From contig VXAY01001003.1 in the NCBI GenBank assembly GCA_013399855.1, forward strand, positions 696,297-760,296: DNA of 64,000 bases. Direction: 5' to 3'. This DNA is from Oxyruncus cristatus. Its lineage: Eukaryota; Chordata; Aves; Passeriformes; Cotingidae. The translations under genes were made by a program, and so were the position numbers. The notes under the pieces were generated by a model that saw only the letters and a program-made list of their open reading frames with translations, made no database searches and had not been told where the DNA came from. Below, in pieces: positions 1 through 17,779 of the stretch. Position 1 is the first letter of the stretch. Every line of letters begins with the position of its first letter.

Positions 1-1006
<1,006 letters not shown>

Positions 1007-3275
1007 TGAATAATAGTAATACAAGGGGGTGATTTGTGTTGTCTCTGCCTGCCTTTTTAGATCAACGTTATCAATGTCACTGCTATCTGAAATCCTAAGT
1101 CGCTTTTTCGTTTCCGAGATCTTGTTTCAAACCCCAAGTGAATGTTCCAGAATGCGCAGCTTTTGTTTAGCAAGTGCTCTGTTAAAAGTATCCAGATTAT
1201 TCACTTCAGTGCTCATGAGTGAAGCTACAGAACAAACCCCAAAGCCCAGATCAAAGCTGGGAGCTCGGAGCAGGTTCCCCGGGTAGCTGTGGAATTAATT
1301 GCACCGTTGTTGAACTGCAGAATGGAGGGCACAGCCAGAAATGTCACAGCTGATCAGGCTCCCACTGCCACGGCAGCCACGGTTGGCGCTGGGTTTAAGG
1401 CCATGCTGTAAATGTGTGAGATGGTCAGGGCATTCCGATAAACCACCTTCCCTCAGGTAGTGGGGCTGGGGAGGCCGTAGGTGAGGAGGTGTCATGGTCA
1501 GGGCCTTATGGATACATTTGATCTGGAGACTAAGAGGAATTGGTCCTGTTCTGACCTTGCCGGGTGCAGTCAGAGTAGGTGAAAGGGGAGCTGTGATTCA
1601 GGTGAGGCAATTATGGTCAGCAGGCACAGTGCACGTGAATTTTATGTTCAGGGAGGATGTGGGATGGCCTAGGAACAGGTTTCAGACATGGGGATTACAA
1701 TGCTGGGCCATGAAAAGAGAGCAGGGCAGAGAGGGAGAGCAAAGATGACCAGAGGCTGACTCACGCTTTGAGGATAGGGAAGATCCCAAACCACAGCTGG
1801 AGCCAAAAGAGGGAGAAAGCCTGGGAGGACTGGGATGCATCCAGAGCACTGGGCTTTGTGTAGAGTTTTACCTCTGTGTTACAGCTCAGAGTAATTCTAA
1901 TGGGCAGCAAAGCATGCCAAAGAGAAGGACACTGCAGCACCAGGAATGCAAGCTGATCAAATCTCTGGATGCAGAGTATTTATTCAAATGTGTTTGAAGT
2001 TGCATAGAAGTCAAGGACTGATTTGCAAACCAACCACCTGGCCAGCCTAGAGCAGCCAAGGTTACACCTGCAGCACTGGGCACCATGGGCTTTGTCTCGA
2101 GCCAGGTCCGAAGACAAGGGCAGAAACTGACCCTGGAAGTTGGATTCCAGTCAGTGCTCAGAGAAACCAGTCACCAGGAAGCCGGCAGGGACTGCAGTGG
2201 GGTTGGCAGGAGCAGCTTGAAATGTTAGAGCCTTATTAGAATGGGGAGACGTGAATGAGAGGGTTAATGGATACAGGGGAAGAGCTTTGTGACAAAAGGA
2301 ACAGATAGAGGATTTCACAAAGGGTGTATTTCATGTGTAGTGGTTTTAGCAGGTTCATTTCCCAAGTTTTTCTCTTGGGATCAAAACCTCAGGGATTGAA
2401 TATGTTATTTTCCTCTTGCAGATGGGACAAATGATGGCCTAAAAACAAATATGTATTTACACTCTGCATTCCTTAGCACTTGAATAGCCATGATTAAAAT
2501 GAGGCTGCTCCGTGATTTGCAGCCCTGCAACTCAATTTAGTTCAGTCCTCATGGGACAAAGTGTCTGGTGAAGCATATTATAGAGAGAATCTCAACAAGT
2601 TTGGAGGTCGATTGGTAGAAGCAGCAATTGAGGCACCTCTGCTGAGGGCACCCGTGTGCTCTACCTCTCTCCTCAGCACAGCTCAGCCTACAGGGACTCT
2701 GGGAGCTGTTCTGGGAATAGCCAGAAAAACGGGAGACAGTGGGAGGGAGGGGAACAGCAGGAACATCAGACAGGAGAGCAGGCTGTAGCTGGTAACTGGA
2801 CTGAGAGGCTTTGCTTGGTGTAACCCTCAGGACAAGGTTCAGGAGCGGGTTTTTGGTGAGGTTTTAGATTGTCTAGACCTCTGCCAAACCAACTTGTTCT
2901 TCCCTTGTACAAACAGAGCTTTTGAGAAGAGGAATAAAAGCCAAGGCATGCTGTCTGTTGGCTTCAGAAGCAGGGCTTGCCTCCCTCTGCCTTGGATTCA
3001 TTGAACATTTGGACATTCAATCTCTGTCCTGTGTAAATCCACTCCCGTAGCGTCTCACTTCATGCTGTGCTGCTTTCTGCAAGGCAGGGAAGCTGGATGG
3101 GATCGATGGGATGGTAGGAACCATGGGGAATTGGGAGAGGGAAGTTGCCTCCTCCAGGCCAGTGCAGTGCTGAGGTTCCTGAGTACAAGTGGAGAGTCCC
3201 CTGGGGCACAGAGCACTCACACCACCGCGGGCACTGCAAGGGGCACACTGTGCAGGTCTGGCCCTGGCCTCCCTT

Positions 3276-3323
3276 GAAAAGCTCTGGCTCAGAGCTTTTC
3301 TAGAGAGCTCACAGCTCTCTAGA
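3276..3323. repeat. Two adjacent perfect inverted repeats
   Basis: Two hairpin-forming palindromes lie side by side, each with 11-bp perfect arms and a 3-nt spacer. The first has arms GAAAAGCTCTG and CAGAGCTTTTC (3276-3286, 3290-3300). The second has arms TCTAGAGAGCT and AGCTCTCTAGA (3299-3309, 3313-3323). They overlap by two bases. No function is known to me. Confidence 0.9.
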
Positions 3324-3936
3324 TCCGGCACTCTGAAGTGACTGTTTGATTTCCAGTCCCAGAGGCAAAGGTAGAAGGGACCTGTCTGTCACATCCTGCA
3401 TTGCAGAGTTGTTATGGTCACAGAGAGAGTCAGTGGCAGGATCAGCAGCCAACTCTTATCTCTTAACCTCGACCTGCTGTGGATCTGCAACAATATCTTT
3501 GCACCCCAGACTGGTGTCTGTTTGCTACATGTGAGAGAATGCTCCTGCAGGTCCATTCCGAAGGATTCTGATAGAAACATTTCCCAAAGTCGTGTTGTGC
3601 AGTTTGTGTTATAACTGAGTCAGCCTGACAGCTTTGACCTGGAGGGGGAAAACCCCACATACCCAATCTCACCCCGTGCTCCCTGCCACCGTTCTCAGCT
3701 GTGCTTTGCCTACTTCCTACTTCTCAGACCTTCACTCACTCCAAGTTCATCACTGACTGCAGAAGTACCCCACAGCCTGCAGTGACTGTGGCTCATGAGA
3801 GGAAGAGTGTTTCCTGCCCAGGAGAGGAATAAACTAGATGGTTATGCAAGTTATTTTCATGCTTGTTGCAGGTTCTCCTATTAATTTCTTTCCCTAATCC
3901 TAGAGCTCAGCTGGATTAGTATTTCTGTCAAGTCAC

Positions 3937-3958
3937 CACACACACACACACACACACA
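3937..3958. repeat. (CA)11 microsatellite
   Basis: An uninterrupted dinucleotide repeat in HCN4 intron 4, probably length-polymorphic. Confidence 0.95.
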
Positions 3959-5271
3959 TGCACTCTCATCCTCCCCAGCAGACTCAGTAACCTTGAGGCT
4001 TTGGGGGGGATGATTGTGCTGTTTTCTGCAGCCACACTCCTTGGAACAGAGCAGAGACACTCCAGCTCCTCTCCCCCATCCCAGCAGGATGCAGGCAGTG
4101 ATGGGAACTGTGCAGGGAGGCTTGGCTCTCCGTGTCATCTCCCCAGGTACACACAGAGGAGTGGCTGAGGAGAGGTGGGAATTGCTGCTGTCAGTGCTGC
4201 AGAGACCAGCAAAGCCGTAATCTCTCCTTCCAGAGCCTCATCTCTCCTCAGGATCTGTGCTGCACTGGCACTCTCTCCCGCTCTGTGCTCTCCACATTCA
4301 TTGCTCTGCTCCTCCTCCTCCCTGATCAGTCTATCCAGGGCCTCTTGTTCTCAAAATATATCTGGGCAGATCCTTGCATATTCACTTGTCATTATTCTGA
4401 AGAAGCACGTGCTGCAGCACAGTTGCAAGGGGACAAGCAGGTAACACTGAAGAGAGAGTCACTTTATAAACCCTGCAGAGCACTGGTGACATCACCTCTC
4501 AGTTCTGACACAGCCCTGCCCAACCATCAGCACAGCCCTTCTGCCCTCAGTTCATCCCATGGTCCGGCTGTCCGAGCACTTTGTTGTCCAACTGTCAACA
4601 TTTAAGCCTGAGTTCAACAAAGAGTAACTGGGGAAAATTTAGTCATTTTAAAGGCTGAAGTGTAACAACTGGAATGTTCCATCTCTGTTAGAGTTGTTGG
4701 ACCATCTGTTTGGAGGGGAATTCAGACACTTCCTTTGTGCCTGCAATGAGAGCTGAGAATCTGTCTGGGCTCGGGTCCCTGCTCTTTCTTGGAGACCAGC
4801 AGCAGAGTCTTACTGGGCAGCAGGTTTAAGGAGTTATTTGGTCTATTTTGTGGTCTGTAATGAAACTGTGGAACTCACAGCTGCAGGGATCTGTGGAAGT
4901 CCAAGGTTTGATTAGCCTCACAATATTTAGACAAATTTACATGAGGAAAACCTTTCAAGTGCTGCTGATTGCTGAGGTGCAGATACAGCCCCGGGCAGTG
5001 GACATCCCTAGTGTGCTTTTGTCAGAAAAGCCAGGAGGGTGTGGGCGGGAGCTGGAGTGCTCTGTGCCTCTGTTAATCCTTCTCCTCTTCCTCTTCCTCA
5101 CCTGAATCTGCCAGACACACACAGCACCGGGTGAGAGGAGCCCTCAGGCTGCCCCTTCACAGCTGCCTTGGTGCTTTAGGCTGGTTTACTGTGCAGTTTG
5201 GTGTTCTGAGCTGCCTCCAGTGGGTGTGTGCAGGCAATTGGGTGCAGAGATCCGAGCTGGGGTCCTGGATG

Positions 5272-5292
5272 CAGGATAATCACATTATCCTG
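5272..5292. repeat. Perfect 9-3-9 palindrome with paired GATA cores
   Basis: The arms CAGGATAAT and ATTATCCTG surround a CAC spacer. Each arm carries a GATAA core in opposite orientation. This could be a paired GATA-factor site or chance; only the palindrome is directly seen. Confidence 0.8.
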
Positions 5293-6624
5293 GCAACTTG
5301 CCCTTGCTGATTAGCCCCCCCTCCGCTCCCCCTCAAGCTGAGTTAATTAACCCGAGCACAGCCCTGTACTGAAGCTGCATTAATTCTCGTGGCTCCAGGG
5401 CTGGCTTGGCCGGGGCTGCCTGAGGGACAGCAGGGCACAGACACACTGAGGTAACTCGTGTCAGCTGCTCTAAGCCCGGAGTTGGGCACAGGCTGCCGGA
5501 ATTCCCACACCTGCCCTGCCACAAAGCTGGCAGTGGGAAACTTCATTACCGGTCTGGGCAGGATTTGAAGTGACATTCCCAAGTGCCTGTAGGTTCTCAG
5601 GTGACATTCCCACATTCCTAGAGTTCAAGGGGGTTCTGTAGAAGTCCCCTCCGGAGCTAACATCTGTTCTGATGTCAGGAAAGCTGCAAAGCTCCTGTAC
5701 TCCTGTGGTAATGTGTGTGAAGGAGAGGGTACGGAGTGTGCAGCACTTCAGAGATTAAAGGTGTTTGGAAAACTTAATCAAATGCAAAATGTAATCAAAT
5801 TTCCTAATGGGGAAAAACTTGGAGATCTTTGCTTCATTCTGTCCTGACTGCACTGGTTGTGTGTTGCCTCAGTCTGTGCAGAGGTGGCCTGGGAGCCGCT
5901 GTGTCCCATGTTACTGTCAATCAAAGCATCTGGGGTTGATAACACGGCTTATAAATGATGTTCTTTATTGATTGTGTCTCTAAGCCTCTGATGTGCCTGG
6001 GCCTGGTGTCTCAGCACTGCTTCAGGGTATTTTTTCTGTGATCAGGGGTTTCTGGCTGGTTTGCAGAGTCAGTAAGAATGTCAGACATAGGCAGCGGGGT
6101 GTTATGAATAATGAGTTGTTCATCTCAACCAGAAAATCAGAAATTTGTGTCAACTGTTTTAAGGTTATTTAATCCTTCTCATGAAAGAATCCTGGGTTGA
6201 TTATAAAATGGAAATGTTTTCTGAATGAAAACCTAATGGTGTCTTTCAAAAATGTCTCGCGGTGCAAACTGCCTTAACCAAGGTGGGGCCAAGTAGTTTT
6301 TATTCTTGCAGAGGAATATCTCATTGGTGAACTTGAACTTGGTTTTCCCATGCTTTACTAAGAGAAGCCCCATTTTGAAGCAGTAAAACACGTATCATAT
6401 ACTGCAGTTACAGCTCAGATTTTGGCATCTTATTTGTGAGCAGTCAGAGAAGCAGTTCCGTTCTGCTGATGGGAGCCTGGTCTGAGCAGTGTCTGTGCAC
6501 GCACAGGGCCTGCCTGCGTTGTCAGGGAAAGGGAAGTGTTCTTGCCTCAGCAGTTCTGCGGATCCCAGTGTGGGATTTCAAACTTCATTGTCAGTTTTGA
6601 AATTAATTTTGGCACTTGAACTGC

Positions 6625-6644
6625 AAATAAATAAATAAATAAAT
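6625..6644. repeat. (AAAT)5 tetranucleotide repeat
   Basis: A short uninterrupted tetranucleotide repeat in HCN4 intron 4. Confidence 0.9.
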
Positions 6645-8668
6645 ACCTCACCATGGAAGCGCGAAGCTTCCCCGCCGAGCCAGCTCTCCTGGCAGAAGGC
6701 TGCTCCCAGGAATCCTGATTTCCAATTGCACACACTCACTGTTCCCTTGTCCCCATCCCCAGCCTTTGCCTGGTGGCAGATTTCACTTCCCCTCCCTCGT
6801 TCTGCTCTTGTGATGAAAGTGCTCTCGGTCCCTTTTCCCCACCACACTCCAGATATGTGCATCCAGTGACACGACCTGACATGTCCAAAATATCCTGTGA
6901 TCTGAGTTTCAGGAGATTGATCAATCAGGTCCCAAAGTGCCCTGTGCTGGACTAGTGATTTATGCTGGGATGTGACCTCTCAAACCCGGCAAGGCCTTCT
7001 CCTCGGGGGTTGTTCCCAGGCTGGAGCTATCCAGGGAAAACAGGCTGTTTCCACAGCCAGGAGGTGCAGGTTTGTGCATAATACAGTCACTATTGCACCA
7101 CCTTCCTGGGATGAACAGGATTAGACCTTGTCTGAGCACCTGTAAGAGCAGACTAACGGGGCATTGCCCACAACACTTAATGCAAAGAGATTGTCCCAGA
7201 GCTCTTGGATCTGCTCTCCTCAGAACCCCAAAGGGAGTACACACTTGCATTGCTTGCAGCAAAGATGGAAGAGGTAAAAAAGGCTTTCTTCAGGCTCACC
7301 AGTGACCCTGGTGCCACCTCCGAGCCCAGAAGTGGGATTATCTGTTCAGACAATCCTTGCCTGAACAGGTGCTGGTGAACAGCAAGGGGAGGCAGCTACA
7401 GCAGCTGGTGGTTATAGCCACCCTCAGGAATGAATGCTGGGTAGAAAGTGGGGAAAAAATTCTGGGAATTTCCACTGGTGTCTGTGGGCTTTGTATGACA
7501 GCGAGGGATAAGGAGCCGGACTGTGGGTAAGGTGATTTCTGAAGGTACCCTGCAGGAAAGGTGAGAGTGTCCCAGGCTTTTCAGCAGGTAACATGTAACA
7601 TGCAAGAGTCATCTGCTGGTGGCACTCACTCACCATAGTGAGTGCCGTGGTACAGAGATTAATCCAGGCTTTGGAGGTCATCATGTAAAGCTCCTGCAGA
7701 ATGGAGGTGCCTTCCAAATTGCTTCCAAAGCTGAAAAGTAGAGAGACTGGGGTTTAAATTTAGCTCATTAATCAAAAAGCAGAAGTAGCACTGATGATGT
7801 TTGGTGCTGTGCTCGATATGGTCTGAGCTGTTCTGGTTGGAGTGGTGTTGAAATAACCACTGGGTCCTGAACAACCTGCTGTAATTTGCCTGTGCCACAC
7901 TCTGATCCCCCCCAACTCCTCCCATGCAGCCACCCCAGCTGTCTCCCCACAGACTCTGGATAAACCGTGGGAAGCTGCACTGATTACAGATCTTAACAAA
8001 ATTTCAGGAAGAACAAAAAATTATAAAAGCGAGCAAAAAATTATAAACCCAGCAAAGGTCACACCAGAAGTGTCAGAGTGATTTTATTGTGTTACAGAAC
8101 TTCACTTTTTTTCCCTTAAAGCACTTGCTCCAGGAGTCCTCCTGTCACTCCAGGAGAATGTGTGTCCTGATCATTTTGAGTAAGATGTGGAATAAATCCT
8201 GAGCATGGGAATGGCTTAAGAGACAAAAAAACCCAGAACTCAGCATTGATTTGGATTTGATGATTACTGAGTGCTGGGGAGCTGCACTGTTTTCCTCCTA
8301 ATCAGAGATCAGAGAAGGTAAAATGGAGGTGCAGCTGTGTCCCATCCAGACCCTCACGTAGAGATCCATGATGCAATCTTTCCCCCGTGAAGCACTAAAT
8401 TCCACTTGGGAGAGTCCCAGCATTGGACAGGGGGCTGCTTATGGCTCTTAATCCACTCTCCCAGGGCATGTCCTACCGGCATGGGGAATGCTGGCAGAGC
8501 ACTGTAATCTCTCCCTGAACTGAACGTGCATTGCTCTGCTGGAGCCTCCTTTTCCTTACACAAGTGCATCTCCTGTTGACTTCCATGGAGTCCAGATGTG
8601 GAGGCTGAGACTGAAATTAAACCTGGTCCCACAGTGATTTCAGCCTATTTCTAGAAGGATGCAAACAG

Positions 8669-8741
8669 TATCACAGAACCTGGAATCATCCAGCTCCTGG
8701 TCCTGCACTGGACACCCCACGAGTCACACCATGTGCCTGAT
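8669..8741 (-). mobile_element. CR1 LINE fragment, 3' region
   Basis: The stretch with CAGCTCCTGGTCCTGCACTG, then GACACCCCACGAGTCACACC and ATGTGCCTGA, matches my recollection of an older avian CR1 subfamily read from its reverse strand. It is short and diverged, so a chance resemblance is possible. Confidence 0.5.
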
Positions 8742-11576
8742 TCAGAGCTAGGGTGACGAAATAGTTGAGCCTCTTCAGCCAGTGATTTATTCCTGCCTGA
8801 GAGAGGAGGATTGATGGCATGGAAGGAGTTAAAAATATTTAGTTCCCTTTGCACTGTGAGTGATCTGAGCTTTGGTAGAAGAGGAGGGGAGTGGTGAGGA
8901 AACGAGGGAAAAGTGGCCAGTTATAGAAGCAAAAATACTCAGCTAAATCGTTTCCTTTTGATATATTAATACCTCCTTCAAGGGCTTATTTGAGGAAAAA
9001 CAGACTTAAGAAAATGAGCTGGGATTTAAATGGACTTGATTGTCTTCAGAGAGATTTAAATAATTCCTAAATGAGTCTTTTTAGTTGAACTCAGAGAGGC
9101 CACTAATCTCTGAGCACAGGTCAGGCTGAGGACATGGAGACAAGTGGGAGACTGAGCAGACAAGAGGGAGGAAGGAGGTGAAAAGGGCTGTCAGGGAAGG
9201 CCTGACCATGTCTGAAAGGCACAGAAAGGGGCATGAAGTGGCTACAGAGAGTGCCAGATGTGCATGGTACCATAGGCTTGACCCTGCAGGAGTGGGGCCT
9301 TCAGCCTGGCTGACCAGCTCCAAGGAAAGGAGAAAACCCCACATGAATCTTCAGAAGGACTGATGCTTTCATTTCTGAGCATCTCTGCTGACTCCACCTC
9401 TGCCTATAGGAGTTAAGGGCCCCCAGCCCCTCCCCTGGCTGGGTGAGAGGAGGGAGCACCAGCAAAGGCAGGAGAGACAAGATACCTTCCTCTCGTTAAC
9501 GATGACAGAGAATGATGGTTGCTTATTTTACAGCTTTCTTTTATAACCATGATTTTAATTTCTAATCAGAAGCAGCACCTTTATTTCTGGTGAAGTAAAT
9601 TTGTCCTGTTTTCCTTCTGAGCCTTATCTGGGGACAGCGGTGGCAGGAGAATCTGACAAGCCCCAGGGACATTGCAGAGCAGTAATTTATTGCTCTGTGT
9701 TACAAAGCAGTAAATCCACATACAGTAGTGAATAAGCAGAGTCCCAGTCACCCCATCCAACCTGTGCTTGTGAATTTGAGAAGTATGGGGATGTTTTTCC
9801 CGAGAAGCAAAGGCCAGTTGAAGATGGATAACAAGGGCTTGTGCTGGAGAGAAGAGGGGTAGGGGCAGGGGGCTGGCACCAGGTGATGGGAGGCATCTTG
9901 TGACACTGGTCAATGCTCCAATTCAAGGCACTAGACTAAAACTGAGGGTGTAGGGTGCTAATATTGGTAAATAATTTATTCAACAATAATGCAGCATTAA
10001 AGCAAGCAGAACTCTTTGTGGATTCCAGGTAAATTTAATAAACCTGAGTCAGCAAAAACTGTGCCTAATGATTTCCCTTTCCATGGTGAGTGTCCTGCTT
10101 GTCCCATGTCCAGTTTGCCAGGTTCCATGGATGTCTCATGCTGCAGTGCATCTCCAGTGGCAGGACACATCTGTGTTTAGGCATCTGAACCAAACTTTTT
10201 GCATTTAAGAACATAACTTGCAAAATTCTCCTTGGGGTCAGGCCAGAGAGTTGCCAACATGTGAGACCCTGGTTTCTGCTCCCTTTCCCTGCCTCTGTCT
10301 CTCCCAGCACCCAGCATATCCTGTCCTGACACAGCATCCTGCCAGTTCCTGCAGAACTCCAGAATCCCAATAATGAAGTGCAGGGTTCATTGCCAGTGCT
10401 CTGCCTGGGGTGACTCGCTTGACTTTGATCAGGCTGGAGTGATCATGAATATTTACAGTCAGCTCCTCTGCTTTGGAAATGCCAGGAAAACCCCAGTGTC
10501 CCCTCTGCCACCTTGGCTTCTCGGAGCAATTCCTTCCCTCCCTGGTGCAGATGGAGCTGTTGGCATGTGAGGCAGGGCCAGCACAGGCTGTACCAGAGCA
10601 GTGAACTGGGGTGTGCAGGAGCGGCTGTAACCAGCACAACTCCAGTAAATAGGCTCTTCAGCTCAGGCTGCACCAAGGGGACATTCAGGGATGGACTTAT
10701 CAGGAGAAATGGGGAAAGAGGGGTAGGAAAGGAGCAACACAGTCCTTTTGTCAGGTACACACTCAGGATCCTGTTCAGTACTCCTACCAGTGAGAGGGAG
10801 CGTGGCCATTGCAGTGCACCCACCTTGTCCCAGCAGCACCTTCGGGGCAAGAGGACCCACTTACAGCCCTGTGCCCTTGAGAAAGTGTCATTTATTCTTA
10901 GAAAACACTATTCATCCCCCAAACCCGCTCTGGCATCAGTCAGAGCGTGCCCTTGTATTCCCCTTTAACACACAAACCATTAGGTAGAAATGTGGACAGG
11001 TTAGACAGCGCGAGTGCATGGGGCAACAGGAGCCAGGAGAGGGGAGGAAATCAGGACCTGTGCAGCCCTAGGTGGGAAAGCAAAGGTGCCATCATGGCAG
11101 GGCAGACAGACAGGGGAACAACAGGCTACGGGTACTGCAGCTTCAGCCAGATAACTCAGACTTTGGTCCTCTGTGTGTCCTTCAGTTTGTCTGTGACTGC
11201 ACACCCAAGGGCAGGTGTGTTCTCTGCTTCCTGTGGCCCCTGGCACAGTGAGTCCTGTGTTCAGTGAGGTCCCGAGGTGCTGCCCGACCCTGCCAGGTCA
11301 CACCCTGGCCACCACTCTGCTGTGTGCCATGGAAAACCTGCTGTGGGGGCGCATTGTGCTTTCCTTGCTCTCATCCTGCACGGGGTTTGGACAGTCTTTG
11401 CTCAGCGCTGTTTCCTGAGAGGACATTCCCAGCTGAGCACTCCTTACTCAGCTCCCAGGGGAGGACAGGCACCTGGACTGCTCTGCACCCAGGGAGTGAG
11501 GAGTTGTCTCCACAGGGTAGCTGGCTGAGGATAAGTTTAAGAGTTAAAACATGGGGCAGTCATTTGGGGAATATGA

Positions 11577-13156
<1,580 letters not shown>

Positions 13157-13397
13157 GAAATCATCAACTTCAACTGCCGGAAGCTGGTGGCCTCCATGCC
13201 CCTGTTTGCCAACGCAGACCCCAACTTCGTGACGTCCATGCTGACCAAGCTGCGGTTCGAGGTGTTCCAGCCGGGCGACTACATCATCCGGGAGGGCACC
13301 ATCGGCAAGAAGATGTACTTCATCCAGCACGGGGTGGTCAGCATCCTCACCAAGGGCAACAAGGAGACCAAGCTGGCCGACGGGTCCTACTTCGGAG
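13157..13397 (+). CDS. HCN4: HCN4 exon 6: end of C-linker and first half of the cAMP-binding domain
   Basis: The exon has 241 bp, starts in phase 0 ([20 protein letters not shown]) and ends one base into the Glu codon of the FGE motif. It encodes the last C-linker helices, then the first strands of the cyclic-nucleotide-binding beta-roll ([20 protein letters not shown], followed by [20 protein letters not shown] and ADGSYFG). The phosphate-binding cassette is therefore split between this exon and the next. The donor GTGCGG is weak. If it is not used, the frame stays open to 13591 and would end the protein before the cassette. Length and phase agree with the known HCN exon pattern. Confidence 0.97.
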
Positions 13398-15260
<1,863 letters not shown>

Positions 15261-15421
15261 TAGAGGTGTGAGAGTCTTCTTCCTTACCTGCTGCCTTGGC
15301 AACCCATCTCCAGGCTTGGCCTTTAGTTCCTACGCTGAGTTGTGAACTGAAGGAGATCCTGGCCTGTCTCTCCATGTCTGACTTCAGCTCCCTCAAGGAG
15401 CCCCATAATCTAAACCTACCG

Positions 15422-15652
15422 AGGGTGAGTTTAGATTAGATATTAGGAAGAAACTGTTCCCTTTGAGGATCGTGAGGCCCTGGCCCAGGTTGCCTGGAGA
15501 ACCTGTGGCTGCCCCATTCCTGGAAGTGTTGAAGGCCGGGCTGGACAAGGCTTGGAGCAACCTGGGCTAGTGGAAGGTGTCCCTGCCCATGGCAGGTGGG
15601 ACTGGATGAGCTTTAAGGTCCCTCCCAAACCCAAACCACTCTGATTCTATGG
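15422..15652 (+). mobile_element. CR1 LINE, truncated 3' end
   Basis: Typical avian CR1 3' terminal sequence: TTAGGAAGAAACTG, GGCCCAGGTTGCC, TGGAAGTGTTGAAG, GTGTCCCTGCCCATGGCAGG, TTTAAGGTCCCTCC and the terminal TGATTCTATG. It is 5'-truncated and non-coding, like most copies, and lies in the same orientation as HCN4. Confidence 0.88.
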
Positions 15653-17779
15653 TTGTTATAGCTCATAGTGACCCATCCCAGGATGCTCTCTGTCCTGTAG
15701 GAGACATAACCTGTGCTGCAAACATCCTGTGTAACTACAGAAGACCAGGATAAAATTCCTTGGTCACAACCAGAGGCGTTTAACACAGAGAGATTAAGTG
15801 ACTTATGCAAGGTCATGCAAGAGGGCTGCAGAGCCGAGGACTGAGTATTTTGGGTTCCCAGTCTAACTTCTTTAGCTTATTATGCATCTCTTATTATCCA
15901 TCTCTGCTTTCTGAATGGAAAAGGTCAGTGGAGGTCTGAGTACAATGCAGAAGGTGAGGAGGATAACGGGATGAGGGATGTAGGGAATAACCTGGCATAC
16001 CAGCAAGGGGTGCAGTGCCTCTGGGGCTTTTCCTGCCAGGAACATTGTATTCAGTGCATCTCATTACCTGCTGCAAATCAGGAAGTATGACCCCTGAGGA
16101 AAAGGTTCTGAGCTAAATATGTAATTTGGCAAAGCCCCTGCTAATGAGGCCCTAGTGTAAGTGGCAATAAGCCCATCACTTGGGTTATTTAAATTAGGCA
16201 GTGAAAGCACGGAGAATATGTAACATCAGGCGCATCCCGGGATGGGCCAGCTCGGCTTTGTCTCAGATTCTGCAGGTCTGAGTGGTCAGTGCTGCTCAGC
16301 TGCCTAGCCTGATGCTCTCTGGGACTGTGGATACAGGTGGGCAGGGCATCCTGTGCTTCTTGCCTTCTGCTCGGGGCCTGCTGCACATGTAACTTCCATG
16401 AAATTCACGGACAATTCTGAAACAGCTTGAAGAACCTCACGTGGTTCTTCCCCAAGGAGAAATTCCGTTCCACAGGCAGCTGCAAAATGTCAACAGAAGG
16501 TCAGAAGGTGACACAGAGCAACTGGAATAACAGGCCCTTTGGTGCACAGCCCTGACATTGCCCCCCTTTCTTTTGCCATTCTGCTGACCTGAAACAACAT
16601 CAGTCCCTATGCCATTGAAAATCCTACTGCTGTCTTTGTTTCCCTGACAATCAAACTCAAGAGCTGCTTGTTCTCTCAACCTGACGCCTCAACTATTGCA
16701 AAATAGCATCTCCATAACCCTTTCCAACCCCGTGGTGCCCAGCACTCTTTGGCTGGAGTTGCCCCAAGGAGCCTAAAGGAGTTTTGTGCACCCTGCTGAA
16801 ACTGGCAGATCCCATGGAAATCCCGGTCTTTATAAATAAGGCCTTTCTTCACTTTCCCTGGAATGTGCACCATGCAGACAGAGCAGTGCAGTAGCTGAGT
16901 AACAGCAGGGACTTTTGAAGGAATACAAAATTACTGCATCTGCTGAGACTCACTGACAGTGGAGGGATAATTCTGGAGGGCTGAAGTCAAGGAACAGCAG
17001 TTTTTGAAAGCCAGGTATGAACAGAAGTGGGACCATATTTTTGGTTTCTGCCACGTTCTGCTCAGGAGCTGTACACAAGATGGAAGCAAAGGGGAGCCTC
17101 TTTCCAAGTCAGTGGTGCAATCCACTGTGTCCCTTCTGCCCAGGTGACAGCGTGTCCTTGGGAAGCCCAAGCCCCAGTGAGCACATGAAGTGGCTCCGAG
17201 GGCTCTGTCACTATTCTGGTACCAGGATAAGATCCACCCAATATTCCCCCAGTGCAGTCAGGAATCAAAAGAGCAGGGAGGAAGATCTCACCCCAATGTT
17301 TATGGGATTACTTGCTGTTGGAGGGTGTGGAAAGCATGGTCTAAGCTTGTCGAAGTAGCAGGCTGAGCAGGTGAGGCCTCATCCCTTGCAGCACCAGAAG
17401 CAGGGTGGGTTGACTGGAGGTGGGATGAGACATTCCCTTAGCAGGGCAAAAGCAGTTTGGAAGCCTGTGGGTGGGCAGAGGGGAGGAGAGGGGCCAGTGC
17501 CCCCTGATCTGTGTCCCCATGGCTTCCTGCAGCCCCTCTGTGTTGGTTTGCCCTCTGACCTCTGCTGGTCACGGGAATCGATATTGGCATCCTGCCTGTG
17601 CCCTGCGTGGCTGGGGAGGGAGCTCTCCAGGTGTTTGTACTTGCAGAGCTCCTCAGAGACTGGGAGGGATTAGTCTCCAGGAATTGACTAAGGCTGGGAT
17701 TCTGCAAAGATCTGTGGCCCTGCTTAAGCCTGAGTAACTTCAGACTCTAAAAACTCCTCAACCTGCAGAATATCACACT

